The notes beneath the pieces are model-generated. The model saw only the letters and a list, made by a program, of their open reading frames with translations. It was not told the origin of the DNA and did not search any database. DNA of 55,213 nt from Cribrihabitans_A pelagius (GTDB lineage: Bacteria; Pseudomonadota; Alphaproteobacteria; Rhodobacterales; Rhodobacteraceae), in contig NZ_JBMERR010000028.1 of the NCBI RefSeq assembly GCF_048820915.1, positions 1 to 55,213 on the forward strand, given 5' to 3'. Positions 17,037-26,509 of this stretch are shown here, in pieces. Position 1 is the stretch's first letter. Every line of letters starts with the position of its first letter. A program made the translations under genes and the position numbers.

Positions 17037-19400
17037 TTACCCCTGCATCGCCGCCCAAACCCGCGCAGGGCTCAGCGGCATGTCGATATGCGTCACCTCC
17101 TTGCCGCCAGACTGCAGCGCATCCACCACCGCGTTGACGACCGCAGGCGGCGAGCCGATGGCCCCGGCCTCGCCGCAGCCCTTCACGCCCAAGGGGTTGT
17201 GGGTGCAGGGCGTCTGGCAGGAATGATCCACCTGGTAGAACGGCACATCGTCGGCGCGCGGCATCGCGTAATCCATGAAAGAGGCCGACAGCAGCTGCCC
17301 GTCGCTGTCATAGACCGCGTTTTCCAGCAGCGCCTGACCGATCCCCTGGCCAATGCCGCCATGCACCTGGCCGTCGACGATCATCGGGTTGACGATATTG
17401 CCAAAGTCATCCGCCGCGGCAAAGCGCGCGATGGTGACCTTGCCGGTGTCCGGATCGACCTCCACCTCGCAGGCATAGGCGCCCGAGGGGTAGGTGAAGT
17501 TTGCAGGGTCATAGAAGGCGGTCTCCTCCAGACCCGGCTCGATATCCTCCAGCGGATAGTTGTGCGGCACATAGGCCGCCAGAGTGACATCGCCCCAGGC
17601 CACCGACTTGTCGGTGCCGGCAACGCTGAACCGGCCGTCCTTCAGCTCGATATCGGCGTCCGAGGCCTCCATTAGATGCGCGGCGATCTTGCGCGCCTTC
17701 TTGAGGATCTTCTCGGTTGCCCGCACCATCGCCGAGCCGCCCACCGCGATGGAGCGCGAGCCATAGGTGCCCATGCCCATCGGCGTGTTGGCGGTGTCGC
17801 CATGCTCGATCTCGACCATGCTCTCGTCGATGCCGATCATGTCGGCCACCACCTGGGCAAAGGAGGTCTCGTGCCCCTGGCCGTGACTGTGGCTGCCGGT
17901 CATCACCACGATGCCGCCGGTGGCGTTCACCCGCACCGTCGCACTTTCGTACAGCCCGGCGCGGGCGCCGAGCTGGCCCACCAGGTTCGAAGGCGCGATG
18001 CCGCAGGCCTCGATATAGCAGTTGACGCCAAGCCCGCGCAGCTTGCCGTTCTTCTCGCTCTCCGCACGGCGGGCGGCAAAGCCCTTGAGATCGGCGATCT
18101 CCTCCAGCTTGTCCATCGTCGCCACATAGTCGCCGGTGTCATATTCCACCGCCACGGGGGTGGCATAGGGGAACTCGGTGATGAAGTTCTGGCGGCGCAG
18201 CGCAATCGGGTCGACGCCCAGCTCGCGCGCGGCCTTGTCGATCACCCGCTCCAGCTGGAAGGTCGCCTCCGGCCGGCCCGCACCGCGGTATGCGTCGACC
18301 GGCACCGTGTTGGTGAAGACCGCCTTCACGTTCACGTAGATCAGCGGCGTCTTGTAGTTGCCCGCCATCAGCGTGCCATGCAGCCAGGTCGGCACCGAGG
18401 GCGCGAAGGTCGACAGATAGGCACCCATGTTGGCATGGGTGTCGGTGCGGATGGCAGTGAAGTTGTTGTCTGCGTCCAGCGCCAGTTCGATTTTCGTCAC
18501 ATGGTCGCGGCCATGGGCGTCGGTGATGAAAGCCTCGGACCGCGAGGAGGTCCATTTCACCGCGCGGTTCAGCGCCTTGGCGGCGAAGGTGCAGAAGGCT
18601 TCCTCGGCGTAGTGGAAGATTTTGGAGCCGAAGCCGCCGCCCACATCCGGCGCCACCACGCGCAGCTTGTGCTCGGGAATGCCAAGCACGAAAGCCCCCA
18701 TCAAGAGCCGGATCACATGCGGGTTCTGCGAGGTGGTGTAGAGCGTCGATTCCCCCGTGGCCCGGTTGAAATCCCCCACCGCCACGCGCGGCTCCATCGG
18801 ATTGGCCACCAGGCGGTTGTTAACCAGTTCCAGCGTGGTCACATGGGCGGCTTCCTTGATGGCCTGATCCACTGCCTCGCGGTTGTCCTCCACAAAGCCC
18901 CAGTCATAACAGAGGTTCGAGGTCAGATCATCGTGCACCTTGGGCGCGCCGTCCTTGAGTGCGGCCTTCATGTCGATCACCGCAGGCAGATCCTCGATCT
19001 CCAGCTCGATGGCTTCGGCCGCGTCGCGGGCTTGATCGGCGGTCTCCGCCACCACGGCGGCGATGGCATCGCCCACGTAGCGCACCTTGCCCTGGGCCAG
19101 CACCGGGTGTGCCGGCTCCTGCATCGGGTTGCCTTCGCGGTCGGTCACCTGCCAGCCGCAGGGCAGCCCGCCCACGCCTTCGAAATCCGCACCGGTGAAG
19201 ATGCGGACCACGCCGGGCATGTCCGCCGCGGCGGAGCTGTCCAGGCTGGTGATCCGCCCATGCGCCACGTCCGAGCGCAGGAAATGCACATAGGCCTGGC
19301 CATTGAGGTTGATGTCGTCGGTGTAATTGCCGGTCCCGGTCAGGAACCGCACGTCCTCGCGCCGCTTGCTGCTGGCGCCGATACCGCTGTCCTTGGGCAT
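17037..19400 (-). CDS. coxL: form II CO dehydrogenase-like large (molybdenum) subunit
   Basis: This is the catalytic subunit carrying the molybdopterin cytosine dinucleotide cofactor. The start at 19400 has a GGAGGAGAGG ribosome-binding site and gives 787 residues, the normal length. The loop that distinguishes true CO oxidisers reads AYRGAGR at residues 370-376, not AYxCSFR, so this is form II. Form II enzymes lack the catalytic cysteine that binds copper in form I, and their physiological substrate is unsettled. Other conserved parts include GGGFGSK near residue 254 and GSHSHGQGHETSFAQV, and the C-terminal VKGCGEAGAIGSPPAVVNA with the active-site glutamate. The order coxS-coxL-coxM is also typical of form II (form I is M-S-L). 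Confidence 0.93.
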   Translation of the reverse strand: MPKDSGIGASSKRREDVRFLTGTGNYTDDINLNGQAYVHFLRSDVAHGRITSLDSSAAADMPGVVRIFTGADFEGVGGLPCGWQVTDREGNPMQEPAHPVLAQGKVRYVGDAIAAVVAETADQARDAAEAIELEIEDLPAVIDMKAALKDGAPKVHDDLTSNLCYDWGFVEDNREAVDQAIKEAAHVTTLELVNNRLVANPMEPRVAVGDFNRATGESTLYTTSQNPHVIRLLMGAFVLGIPEHKLRVVAPDVGGGFGSKIFHYAEEAFCTFAAKALNRAVKWTSSRSEAFITDAHGRDHVTKIELALDADNNFTAIRTDTHANMGAYLSTFAPSVPTWLHGTLMAGNYKTPLIYVNVKAVFTNTVPVDAYRGAGRPEATFQLERVIDKAARELGVDPIALRRQNFITEFPYATPVAVEYDTGDYVATMDKLEEIADLKGFAARRAESEKNGKLRGLGVNCYIEACGIAPSNLVGQLGARAGLYESATVRVNATGGIVVMTGSHSHGQGHETSFAQVVADMIGIDESMVEIEHGDTANTPMGMGTYGSRSIAVGGSAMVRATEKILKKARKIAAHLMEASDADIELKDGRFSVAGTDKSVAWGDVTLAAYVPHNYPLEDIEPGLEETAFYDPANFTYPSGAYACEVEVDPDTGKVTIARFAAADDFGNIVNPMIVDGQVHGGIGQGIGQALLENAVYDSDGQLLSASFMDYAMPRADDVPFYQVDHSCQTPCTHNPLGVKGCGEAGAIGSPPAVVNAVVDALQSGGKEVTHIDMPLSPARVWAAMQG

Positions 19401-19519
19401 GTGTTGCCTCTCCTCCCTGGGCAATGCGCCTGGGCGCCTGCCTTGGTTTCCGCACGTCTGGGGTCCAGTGCTCTCCCGCGCGCCCGCGTCCTCCCCGCGG
19501 CCGCAAGGGCTGTCTCGCG

Positions 19520-20005
<486 letters not shown>

Positions 20006-20337
20006 GTTGTCCTCCCTTTAGCTTGTTCTTGTCTGGCTGATGGGAGTTAAACACGGGCCGGGCGCTCTGCGAAGTGTTTTTGGCGCTCAAGCAGGGGTAA
20101 ATTTCCGGCTGCAGAGATCGCACTTACGGTTGCGGAAAACAGTGCGGCCCCGGTGCAAGGCGAGCCGTCGGCGGGGGAGCGGCTCCCGCGCCCGCAGGCG
20201 CCCGGCGCCTTCCGTGCGGCCTTGGGCGTGGCGCCGCGCTGCCGCGCGGCGCTGGCGCGGCCAGAGGCCGCGCTTGGCCCAACGGGAGCCGGGCATGTTT
20301 CATGTCCGGGCGACGGGCGGGAGAGCGTCGGCGCGCC
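20006..20337. other. coxS upstream region (332 bp)
   Basis: Near coxS the sequence is comparatively AT-rich (around 20040-20130) and is the probable coxS promoter area. A strong hairpin, GCGCGGCC-AGA-GGCCGCGC at 20255-20273, lies downstream of the molybdopterin-binding gene (minus direction) and may end the coxD-coxE transcript, although it has no T-tract. No gene is seen. Confidence 0.5.
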
Positions 20338-21335
20338 TCAGCCGCTGCCCTCGCGGCGGGGGCGCGGGCGGGCTGGAATTTCCTTCAGGAGGCCACCGAC
20401 ACCCATTGCCGCGATGTCTTCGGAGGTGACCGGCACGCCGCAGGCCACCCGTTCCAGAACCCAGTCGGCGCCGTTCAGCGCGGGCGAGCGGGCGCAGCCA
20501 GGCAAGCCGATCACCGGTTTGGCGCCGAGCGTGCCGAGGAACAGCAGATTGCCTGGGTCGACCGGCATGCCAAAACGGGCGACATGGCCGCCCGCCTGCC
20601 GCAGCGCCGCGGGAGCAACGTCGCCCGGGTCGGAGGTGGCCGAGCCGGTCAGCACCAGCAGCAGATCGCCCGGCGCCCCGGTGAGCGCCGCCGCGAGCTC
20701 AGCTTCGCGGTGCGCCACCACCATGCGCGGTGTGAGCGCCATGCCCAGCCGCTGCAGCCGCGCGGTCATGGCCGCGCGGCCCTTCTCCGGCGGCACCGCC
20801 TCGCTCACGCGGGTCTCGATCAGCGTCGCCGTGCCGAAGACCGGCGCCAGCACCCGCAAAGCCCCCCTTGCCACGCCGCTTGCCTGCGCCAGCGCGCGCT
20901 CCGGCACCGCGTAGGAGATGATCTTGATCGTCGCCACCATGGTGCCCGCGCCGACCCGGTGGCAATCCGGCACCGTGGCGACGGTGATCATCGGGTCCAC
21001 CGCATTGGCCGCCTCCAGCTGCGCCCGGTCCAGCCGCAGCAGGCCGCAGCCCTGGGCGTAGAGGTTGACGCGTCCGGCGCCGGCGCCGGAGAGCCGGATG
21101 CCTTGGGCGGATTCATCCGGCACCAAGGCGAGGGCCAGTGCCAGCGCAGCGGCGTCCTCGTGCACATCACCGTCTTCGAGCTGCGCCACGGTGACTTCGC
21201 TGTGCCCGGCGGCGGCCAGTTCGGCGAGATCGGCCTCCTCCAGCACCCGGCCCTTGGCGATGCGGCGGCTGCCGCCCTGCAGAGAATGGGCCAGGATCGC
21301 GCCCCTGGCCGCCGTCAGCGGAACCGGGCCGAACC

Positions 21336-21339
<4 letters not shown>
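20338..21339 (-). CDS. molybdopterin-binding domain protein of the cox cluster
   Basis: The 333-residue protein has a MoCF/MoaB-like molybdopterin-binding domain in its second half (about 170-310), with VLTGSATSDPGDVAPAAL and the Gly/Pro loop MPVDPGNLLFLG followed by KPVIGLPGCARSP. It also has a conserved N-terminal part (RFGPVPLTAARGAILAHSL) typical of proteins found beside xdhC and molybdenum hydroxylases. It probably takes part in molybdenum cofactor delivery or cytidylation for CoxL; some relatives carry a fused MobA-type nucleotidyltransferase, which this one lacks. The start overlaps the end of the xdhC-like gene (ATGA). Confidence 0.85.
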
Positions 21340-22316
<977 letters not shown>

Positions 22317-22377
22317 CTGTTAAACTCCTCGCCGCGGGAACCGCTGTGTCCGCCGGTTCAGGATCGGGGCTGCGCGG

Positions 22378-22393
22378 CCGGCTTGCAAGCCGG
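22378..22393. repeat. 16-bp perfect palindrome between coxE and the xdhC-like gene
   Basis: CCGGCTTGCAAGCCGG lies in the 111-bp spacer. It could be an operator or an RNA hairpin within the maturation operon; there is no T-tract. Confidence 0.45.
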
Positions 22394-22427
22394 AACTGCG
22401 CCGGCGCGGCCTCCGGTACCCTTCGCC

Positions 22428-23678
22428 CTACAACAGCGCCAGCAGGCGCTCTTTCTCGCCCTTGTCGCCGGGGGCGGAGATCACCTTGGCCAGATCCTCC
22501 AGCGAGGCGATGGAGTGGCCCGCGCGGAAGCTGTCCACATGCGGCAGCATCGCCCGGATGCCTTGGGCCTTGGGCGCAAAGCCCTGCCAGCGCAGCAGCG
22601 GGTTAAGCCAGATCAGGCGGCGCGCCGAGAGCCGCAGCCGCTGCATCTCGCGGCCCAGATCCTCCGCATCGCCGCGGTCGAGCCCGTCGGTGATCAAGAG
22701 CACCACCGCCCCCTGCCCCATCACCCGGCGCGACCAGTCGCGGTTGAAGGCGTGCAGGCAGCCGCCGATCCGCGTGCCGCCCTCCCAATCCTGCGCCTCG
22801 GCACCCGCCGCCGCCAGCGCCGCGTCCGCGTCGCGCTGCGCGAGGTGGCGGGTGATGTTGGTGAGGCGGGTGCCGAAGGTGAAGCCATGCACCCTGGCCC
22901 AGCCCTCTCCCTTTGCATTGGCGGCGGCATGCAGGAAGTGCAGGATGATGCGGCTGTACTGGCTCATCGAGCCGGAAATGTCGCAGAGCACAACGAGGCT
23001 GGGCCAGCGGATGCGGCGCTTGGCGCGGGCGATTTTCTGTATGTCGCCGCCGCGGCGGGCGGCCTCGCGCAGGCTGCGCCGCCAATCGGCACGGTTCCCG
23101 CGCGGCGCAGCCATCAGGCGGCGCGACTGCAGCGGCGTCACCGGCAGCGAGAGCCGCGCCAGAATGCGCTTGGCCTCCGCCGCCTCGGCGCTGCTCATCT
23201 GTTCGAAATCCAGTGTGCGCAGCCGTTCTTCGGAGGACATGGTGAGAGAGGCGTCCAGTTCGATCTCGCTGCCCTCCTCCGGCGTCTCCGGCGCCTCGGG
23301 GAGGTTCTCGGCGCCGTCGAGCAGCGCGCCGGCCGCGCGTTTGGCACCGGGCCGGGCGGGCTGTTCTGCCTGCACCCCGCGGATTGCGGGCAGCATCGCG
23401 GCCATCATGTGCTCGAGATAGCGCGGGTCGCGCCAGAACAGACGGAAGACCTGGGTAAAAACCGCGCGGTGCTCCGGCCGGGAGACGAAACAGGCGTGCA
23501 GCGCCCAGTAGAAATCACTGCGGCTGGTGAAGCCCGCGGCCGCCACAGCCTCCACCGCGTGCACCACCCGTCCCGGCCCTGCGGGCAGGCCTGCGCGGCG
23601 CAGGGCGCGGGCGAAATGGGTGAGGTTTTCGACCAGCTTGGGGTGGTCCGGGAGCGGCAGCGGCGGGTATTCGGGCAT
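22428..23678 (-). CDS. coxE: VWA-domain CoxE family protein
   Basis: CoxE is a von Willebrand factor A-type protein that acts with the AAA+ protein CoxD in activating the CO dehydrogenase active site. The 416-residue protein has a helical N-terminal part (about 1-200, HACFVSRPEHRAVFTQVFRL) and a C-terminal VWA domain with the metal-adhesion motif DISGSMSQYS (about 250), the later threonine in GTRL, and LITDGLDRGD. It starts 58 bp after coxD, the spacer being filled by an extragenic repeat, and precedes the xdhC-like gene. Confidence 0.9.
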   Translation of the reverse strand: MPEYPPLPLPDHPKLVENLTHFARALRRAGLPAGPGRVVHAVEAVAAAGFTSRSDFYWALHACFVSRPEHRAVFTQVFRLFWRDPRYLEHMMAAMLPAIRGVQAEQPARPGAKRAAGALLDGAENLPEAPETPEEGSEIELDASLTMSSEERLRTLDFEQMSSAEAAEAKRILARLSLPVTPLQSRRLMAAPRGNRADWRRSLREAARRGGDIQKIARAKRRIRWPSLVVLCDISGSMSQYSRIILHFLHAAANAKGEGWARVHGFTFGTRLTNITRHLAQRDADAALAAAGAEAQDWEGGTRIGGCLHAFNRDWSRRVMGQGAVVLLITDGLDRGDAEDLGREMQRLRLSARRLIWLNPLLRWQGFAPKAQGIRAMLPHVDSFRAGHSIASLEDLAKVISAPGDKGEKERLLALL

Positions 23679-23684
23679 CAGTGA

Positions 23685-23735
23685 TGGGGGGGGCTCTGCC
23701 CCCGCACCCCCGGGATATTTGGAGCCAGAAGAAGC
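23685..23735. repeat. extragenic repeat, copy 2 (inverted)
   Basis: Read on the minus strand, TTCTTCTGGCTCCAAATATC is followed by CCGGGGGTGCGGGGGC and a hairpin GGGGGC/GCCCCC. It has the same block order as copies 1 and 3. It fills nearly the whole coxD-coxE spacer. Confidence 0.75.
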
Positions 23736-23736
23736 A

Positions 23737-24645
23737 TCAGGCGGGCTCGAGGCTGGCGCGGGCCTGATCGAGGATGCGCTTGGCCTCGGAGCCTTGCAAG
23801 CGGGCGATGTCGTCCTGGTATTTCAGCACCGCGCCGAGCGTGTCGGCAATCACCTCCGGGCTGAGGCTGACCACGTCCAGCGCCAGGAGGCAATTGGCCC
23901 AGTCGATGGTTTCGGCCACGCCCGGCTTCTTGAACAGATCCTCGGTCCGCAGAGCCTGCACGAAGGCGACAACTTCGCGGCTCAGCTGCGCGCCAGCCTC
24001 CGGCGCGCGGGCCTTGAGGATTTCCAGCTCGCGGGCGAAATCCGGGTAGTCGACCCAGTGATAGAGACAGCGCCGCTTCAAGGCGTCGTGCACCTCGCGG
24101 GTGCGGTTGGAAGTGAGGACGACGACGGGCGGCTCCGGCGCATGGATGGTGCCCAGCTCGGGGATGGTGACCTGGAAATCGGAGAGCGCTTCGAGCAGGA
24201 AGGCCTCGAAGGGCTCGTCAGTGCGGTCCAACTCGTCGATCAGCAGCACCGGCGGGCCGGCGGCATCGGGGCGCATCGCCTGCAAAAGCGGGCGTTCGGT
24301 CAGGTATTCTTCGGAGAACAGCTCGGCCTGCAGCGCGGCGCGGTCCCTGGCGCCTGCGGCCTCGGCGGTGCGGATGGCGACCATCTGGGCGGCGAAGTTC
24401 CACTCGCAGACGGCGCTGGCGGCGTCCAGCCCCTCGTAGCATTGCAGCCGGATCAGGCGGCGGCCGAGGCCCTTGGCCAGCGCCTTGGCGATCTCGGTCT
24501 TGCCGACCCCGGCCTCGCCTTCGAGAAACAGCGGCCGGCCCAGCCGCAGCGACAGGAACACCACCGTGGCGAGCGGGCGGCCGCAGACATAGCCCTCGGC
24601 CGCGAGCATGTCCTGGACCTGAGCGATCGATTGCGCCTGCGTCAT
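23737..24645 (-). CDS. coxD: MoxR-type AAA+ ATPase (CoxD)
   Basis: CoxD is an AAA+ chaperone-like ATPase; in Oligotropha (Afipia) carboxidovorans it is needed to complete the metal-sulfur centre of CO dehydrogenase. The start at 24645 is preferred because a GGAAGGAG lies just upstream; this gives 302 residues. Walker A is GEAGVGKTE (about 43), Walker B VLLIDELDR (about 132), sensor 1 VVLTSNRTREV and the arginine-finger region LKRRCLYHW. This is the MoxR family pattern, and pairing with a VWA gene is the usual arrangement. It is the promoter-proximal gene of the maturation operon, divergent from the glycan cluster. Confidence 0.92.
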   Translation of the reverse strand: MTQAQSIAQVQDMLAAEGYVCGRPLATVVFLSLRLGRPLFLEGEAGVGKTEIAKALAKGLGRRLIRLQCYEGLDAASAVCEWNFAAQMVAIRTAEAAGARDRAALQAELFSEEYLTERPLLQAMRPDAAGPPVLLIDELDRTDEPFEAFLLEALSDFQVTIPELGTIHAPEPPVVVLTSNRTREVHDALKRRCLYHWVDYPDFARELEILKARAPEAGAQLSREVVAFVQALRTEDLFKKPGVAETIDWANCLLALDVVSLSPEVIADTLGAVLKYQDDIARLQGSEAKRILDQARASLEPA

Positions 24646-24854
24646 GGCCGGCTCCTTCCCCTGTAGCCCTGCCCAAGAGGCCACGGGCAGCCGCCGCGGT
24701 CAACCCGCAGTTGCCGCCCAGCCACGGGGGATGCGGCGCCGCTGCGCCACAGCGGCCGCGCAATGCCGGGGCGGCAATTGACCGTTAATCACTTGGATGC
24801 CATGACGGGAGCCGGGACCGCTGAGGGGCAGCGGGGAAAAGGACCAAGACCCGG

Positions 24855-25886
24855 ATGCGCATCACCGCCGTTACCTGCGTCAAGAACGAGGGCCCGTTCC
24901 TGCTGGAGTGGATCGCATTTCACCGGCTGGCCGGGGTCACGGACTTCCTGTTCTACTCCAACGATTGCAGCGATGGCACGGCTGAGCTGCTGGACGCGCT
25001 GGCACGGCGCGGGCTGGTCACGCATCTGCCGAACCCCGCCCGGGGCCGCCATTACCAGATGGAGGCGCTGAAGGATGCCCGGCGCCAAGCGGTGGTCACA
25101 GAAGCGGATTATGTCTGGATTGCCGATGTGGACGAGTTTGCCAATATCCACGCCCCCGGCCACAGCTTCCCCGCCCTGATCGAGGCCTGCGGCAGCCCGC
25201 AAGCGGTCTCGCTCAGCTTCCAGTTCTTTGCCAACGGCAATGTCGCGGAGTTTGCCGACCGGCCGGTGATTGCCCAGTTCACCCGCAGCCACAATCCCGA
25301 CCTGTGGTGCGGCGACACGGCGATCGAGGTGAAGACGCTGGTGCGGCGCGATTTCCCGCTGCAGTATTACGGCGCGCACCGGCCCTTCCTGCGCAAGGGC
25401 CTGCCGCCGCGCAAGCGCCCGTCCTGGCGCGATGGCAGCGGCCGCCCGGTGCCGCAGCCCTTCCTGCTTGCCGAAGGCACGGAGCATATCCGCAAGCTGC
25501 CCGCCCGCGGGGCGCGGGAGCTTGCGGCGCTGAACCACTATGCGCTGCGCTCGCTCGACAGCTACCTGGTGAAACACGACCGCGGCGATGTGAACCGGGA
25601 GCACCGCGCCTTTGACCTCGGCTACTGGCGCGAGCGCAATGATGCGGCCTGGCAGGACCGGTCGATCCTGCGCCACCTGCCCGCGCTGGAAGGCGCGCTG
25701 GCGGAGCTGAAGTCCGACCCCGGGATCGCCGCCCTGCACGATACCTGCGTGCGCCTGCACCTGGCACGGCGCGATGCGCTGCTGGCTGAGCCCGCCTGTC
25801 AGGCGCTGCGCGCGGAGCTGCTGGCCGCCTCCATGCTGCCGCCGCAGGAAGAGGCGCTGATCGAACGGCTGGGGCTGCGCCCATGA
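24855..25886 (+). CDS. glycosyltransferase, GT2-like (Glyco_tranf_2_4 type)
   Basis: This is a probable cytoplasmic glycosyltransferase of the surface-glycan cluster. The 343-residue protein starts with the nucleotide-sugar-binding strand TAVTCVKNEGPFLLEWIAFH and has the acidic metal-binding motif IADVDEFANI (about 94) and the conserved segment ALNHYALRSLDSYLVKHDRG (about 230-255). No membrane helix is seen. The same three blocks occur in the proteins starting at 26509 (second half) and 29562, so the cluster holds three related transferase modules. The stop overlaps the next start (ATGA). Confidence 0.85.
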   Translation: MRITAVTCVKNEGPFLLEWIAFHRLAGVTDFLFYSNDCSDGTAELLDALARRGLVTHLPNPARGRHYQMEALKDARRQAVVTEADYVWIADVDEFANIHAPGHSFPALIEACGSPQAVSLSFQFFANGNVAEFADRPVIAQFTRSHNPDLWCGDTAIEVKTLVRRDFPLQYYGAHRPFLRKGLPPRKRPSWRDGSGRPVPQPFLLAEGTEHIRKLPARGARELAALNHYALRSLDSYLVKHDRGDVNREHRAFDLGYWRERNDAAWQDRSILRHLPALEGALAELKSDPGIAALHDTCVRLHLARRDALLAEPACQALRAELLAASMLPPQEEALIERLGLRP

Positions 25887-26509
25887 GCCTCAAGGTGGTG
25901 AACCTCGGTCTGCCGAAATCCGGCACCACGACCCTGGGCAAGGCGCTGGCGCAGGCGGGATTCCGCGTCGCCGACCACCGGCTGCGCGGCGAGGAGGAGG
26001 ACCGCCCCGGCAAGCGGCGGATCTTCGTGGGCAGCCTGCTCTACAAGGGGCTCTACGAGCGCGGCAACCCGATGGCCTTCCTGCAGGGCTATGACGCGCT
26101 CACCGAGATCAGCTTCCTTCATGGCAAGCACTCGGTCTGGCCGCAGTTCGATTTCGCCCTGCTGCACACACTGAAAACGCTTTTTCCGGAGGTGAAATTT
26201 GTCGCCACGCGGCGCGATGCGGAAAGCCATGCGCGTTCGATCATGGGCTGGAACAACCTCGGCAGAACCCGGCTGCCCGCCAGCACGGTGCCAGGGCTGC
26301 CCATCGGATTTGGCAAGAGCGCGGACGAGCAGATGATCTGGATCGACGGCCACTACACCGCGCTGGCCCAGTGGTTCCGCGGCAGTGCCGATTACCTGGA
26401 GCTGGATGTCGCCGCGCCCGGCGCACAGGTGCAGCTGGGCGCTTTCTTGGGCTGCGATCTGCCCTGGTGGGGCCGCGCCAACGTGAGCCGCAGGAACGGG
26501 AAGAGCTGA
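25883..26509 (+). CDS. sulfotransferase family protein
   Basis: This is a P-loop sulfotransferase predicted to transfer sulfate from PAPS to a glycan or other acceptor. The 208-residue protein has the 5'-phosphosulfate loop NLGLPKSGTTTLGKAL (residues 7-22) and the 3'-phosphate motif VKFVATRRDAESHARSI (about 105-120) with the expected arginine and serine. It is compact and lacks a signal peptide or membrane anchor, so acts in the cytosol. It overlaps the upstream glycosyltransferase by 4 bp and the downstream fusion gene by 1 bp. Confidence 0.85.
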   Translation: MSLKVVNLGLPKSGTTTLGKALAQAGFRVADHRLRGEEEDRPGKRRIFVGSLLYKGLYERGNPMAFLQGYDALTEISFLHGKHSVWPQFDFALLHTLKTLFPEVKFVATRRDAESHARSIMGWNNLGRTRLPASTVPGLPIGFGKSADEQMIWIDGHYTALAQWFRGSADYLELDVAAPGAQVQLGAFLGCDLPWWGRANVSRRNGKS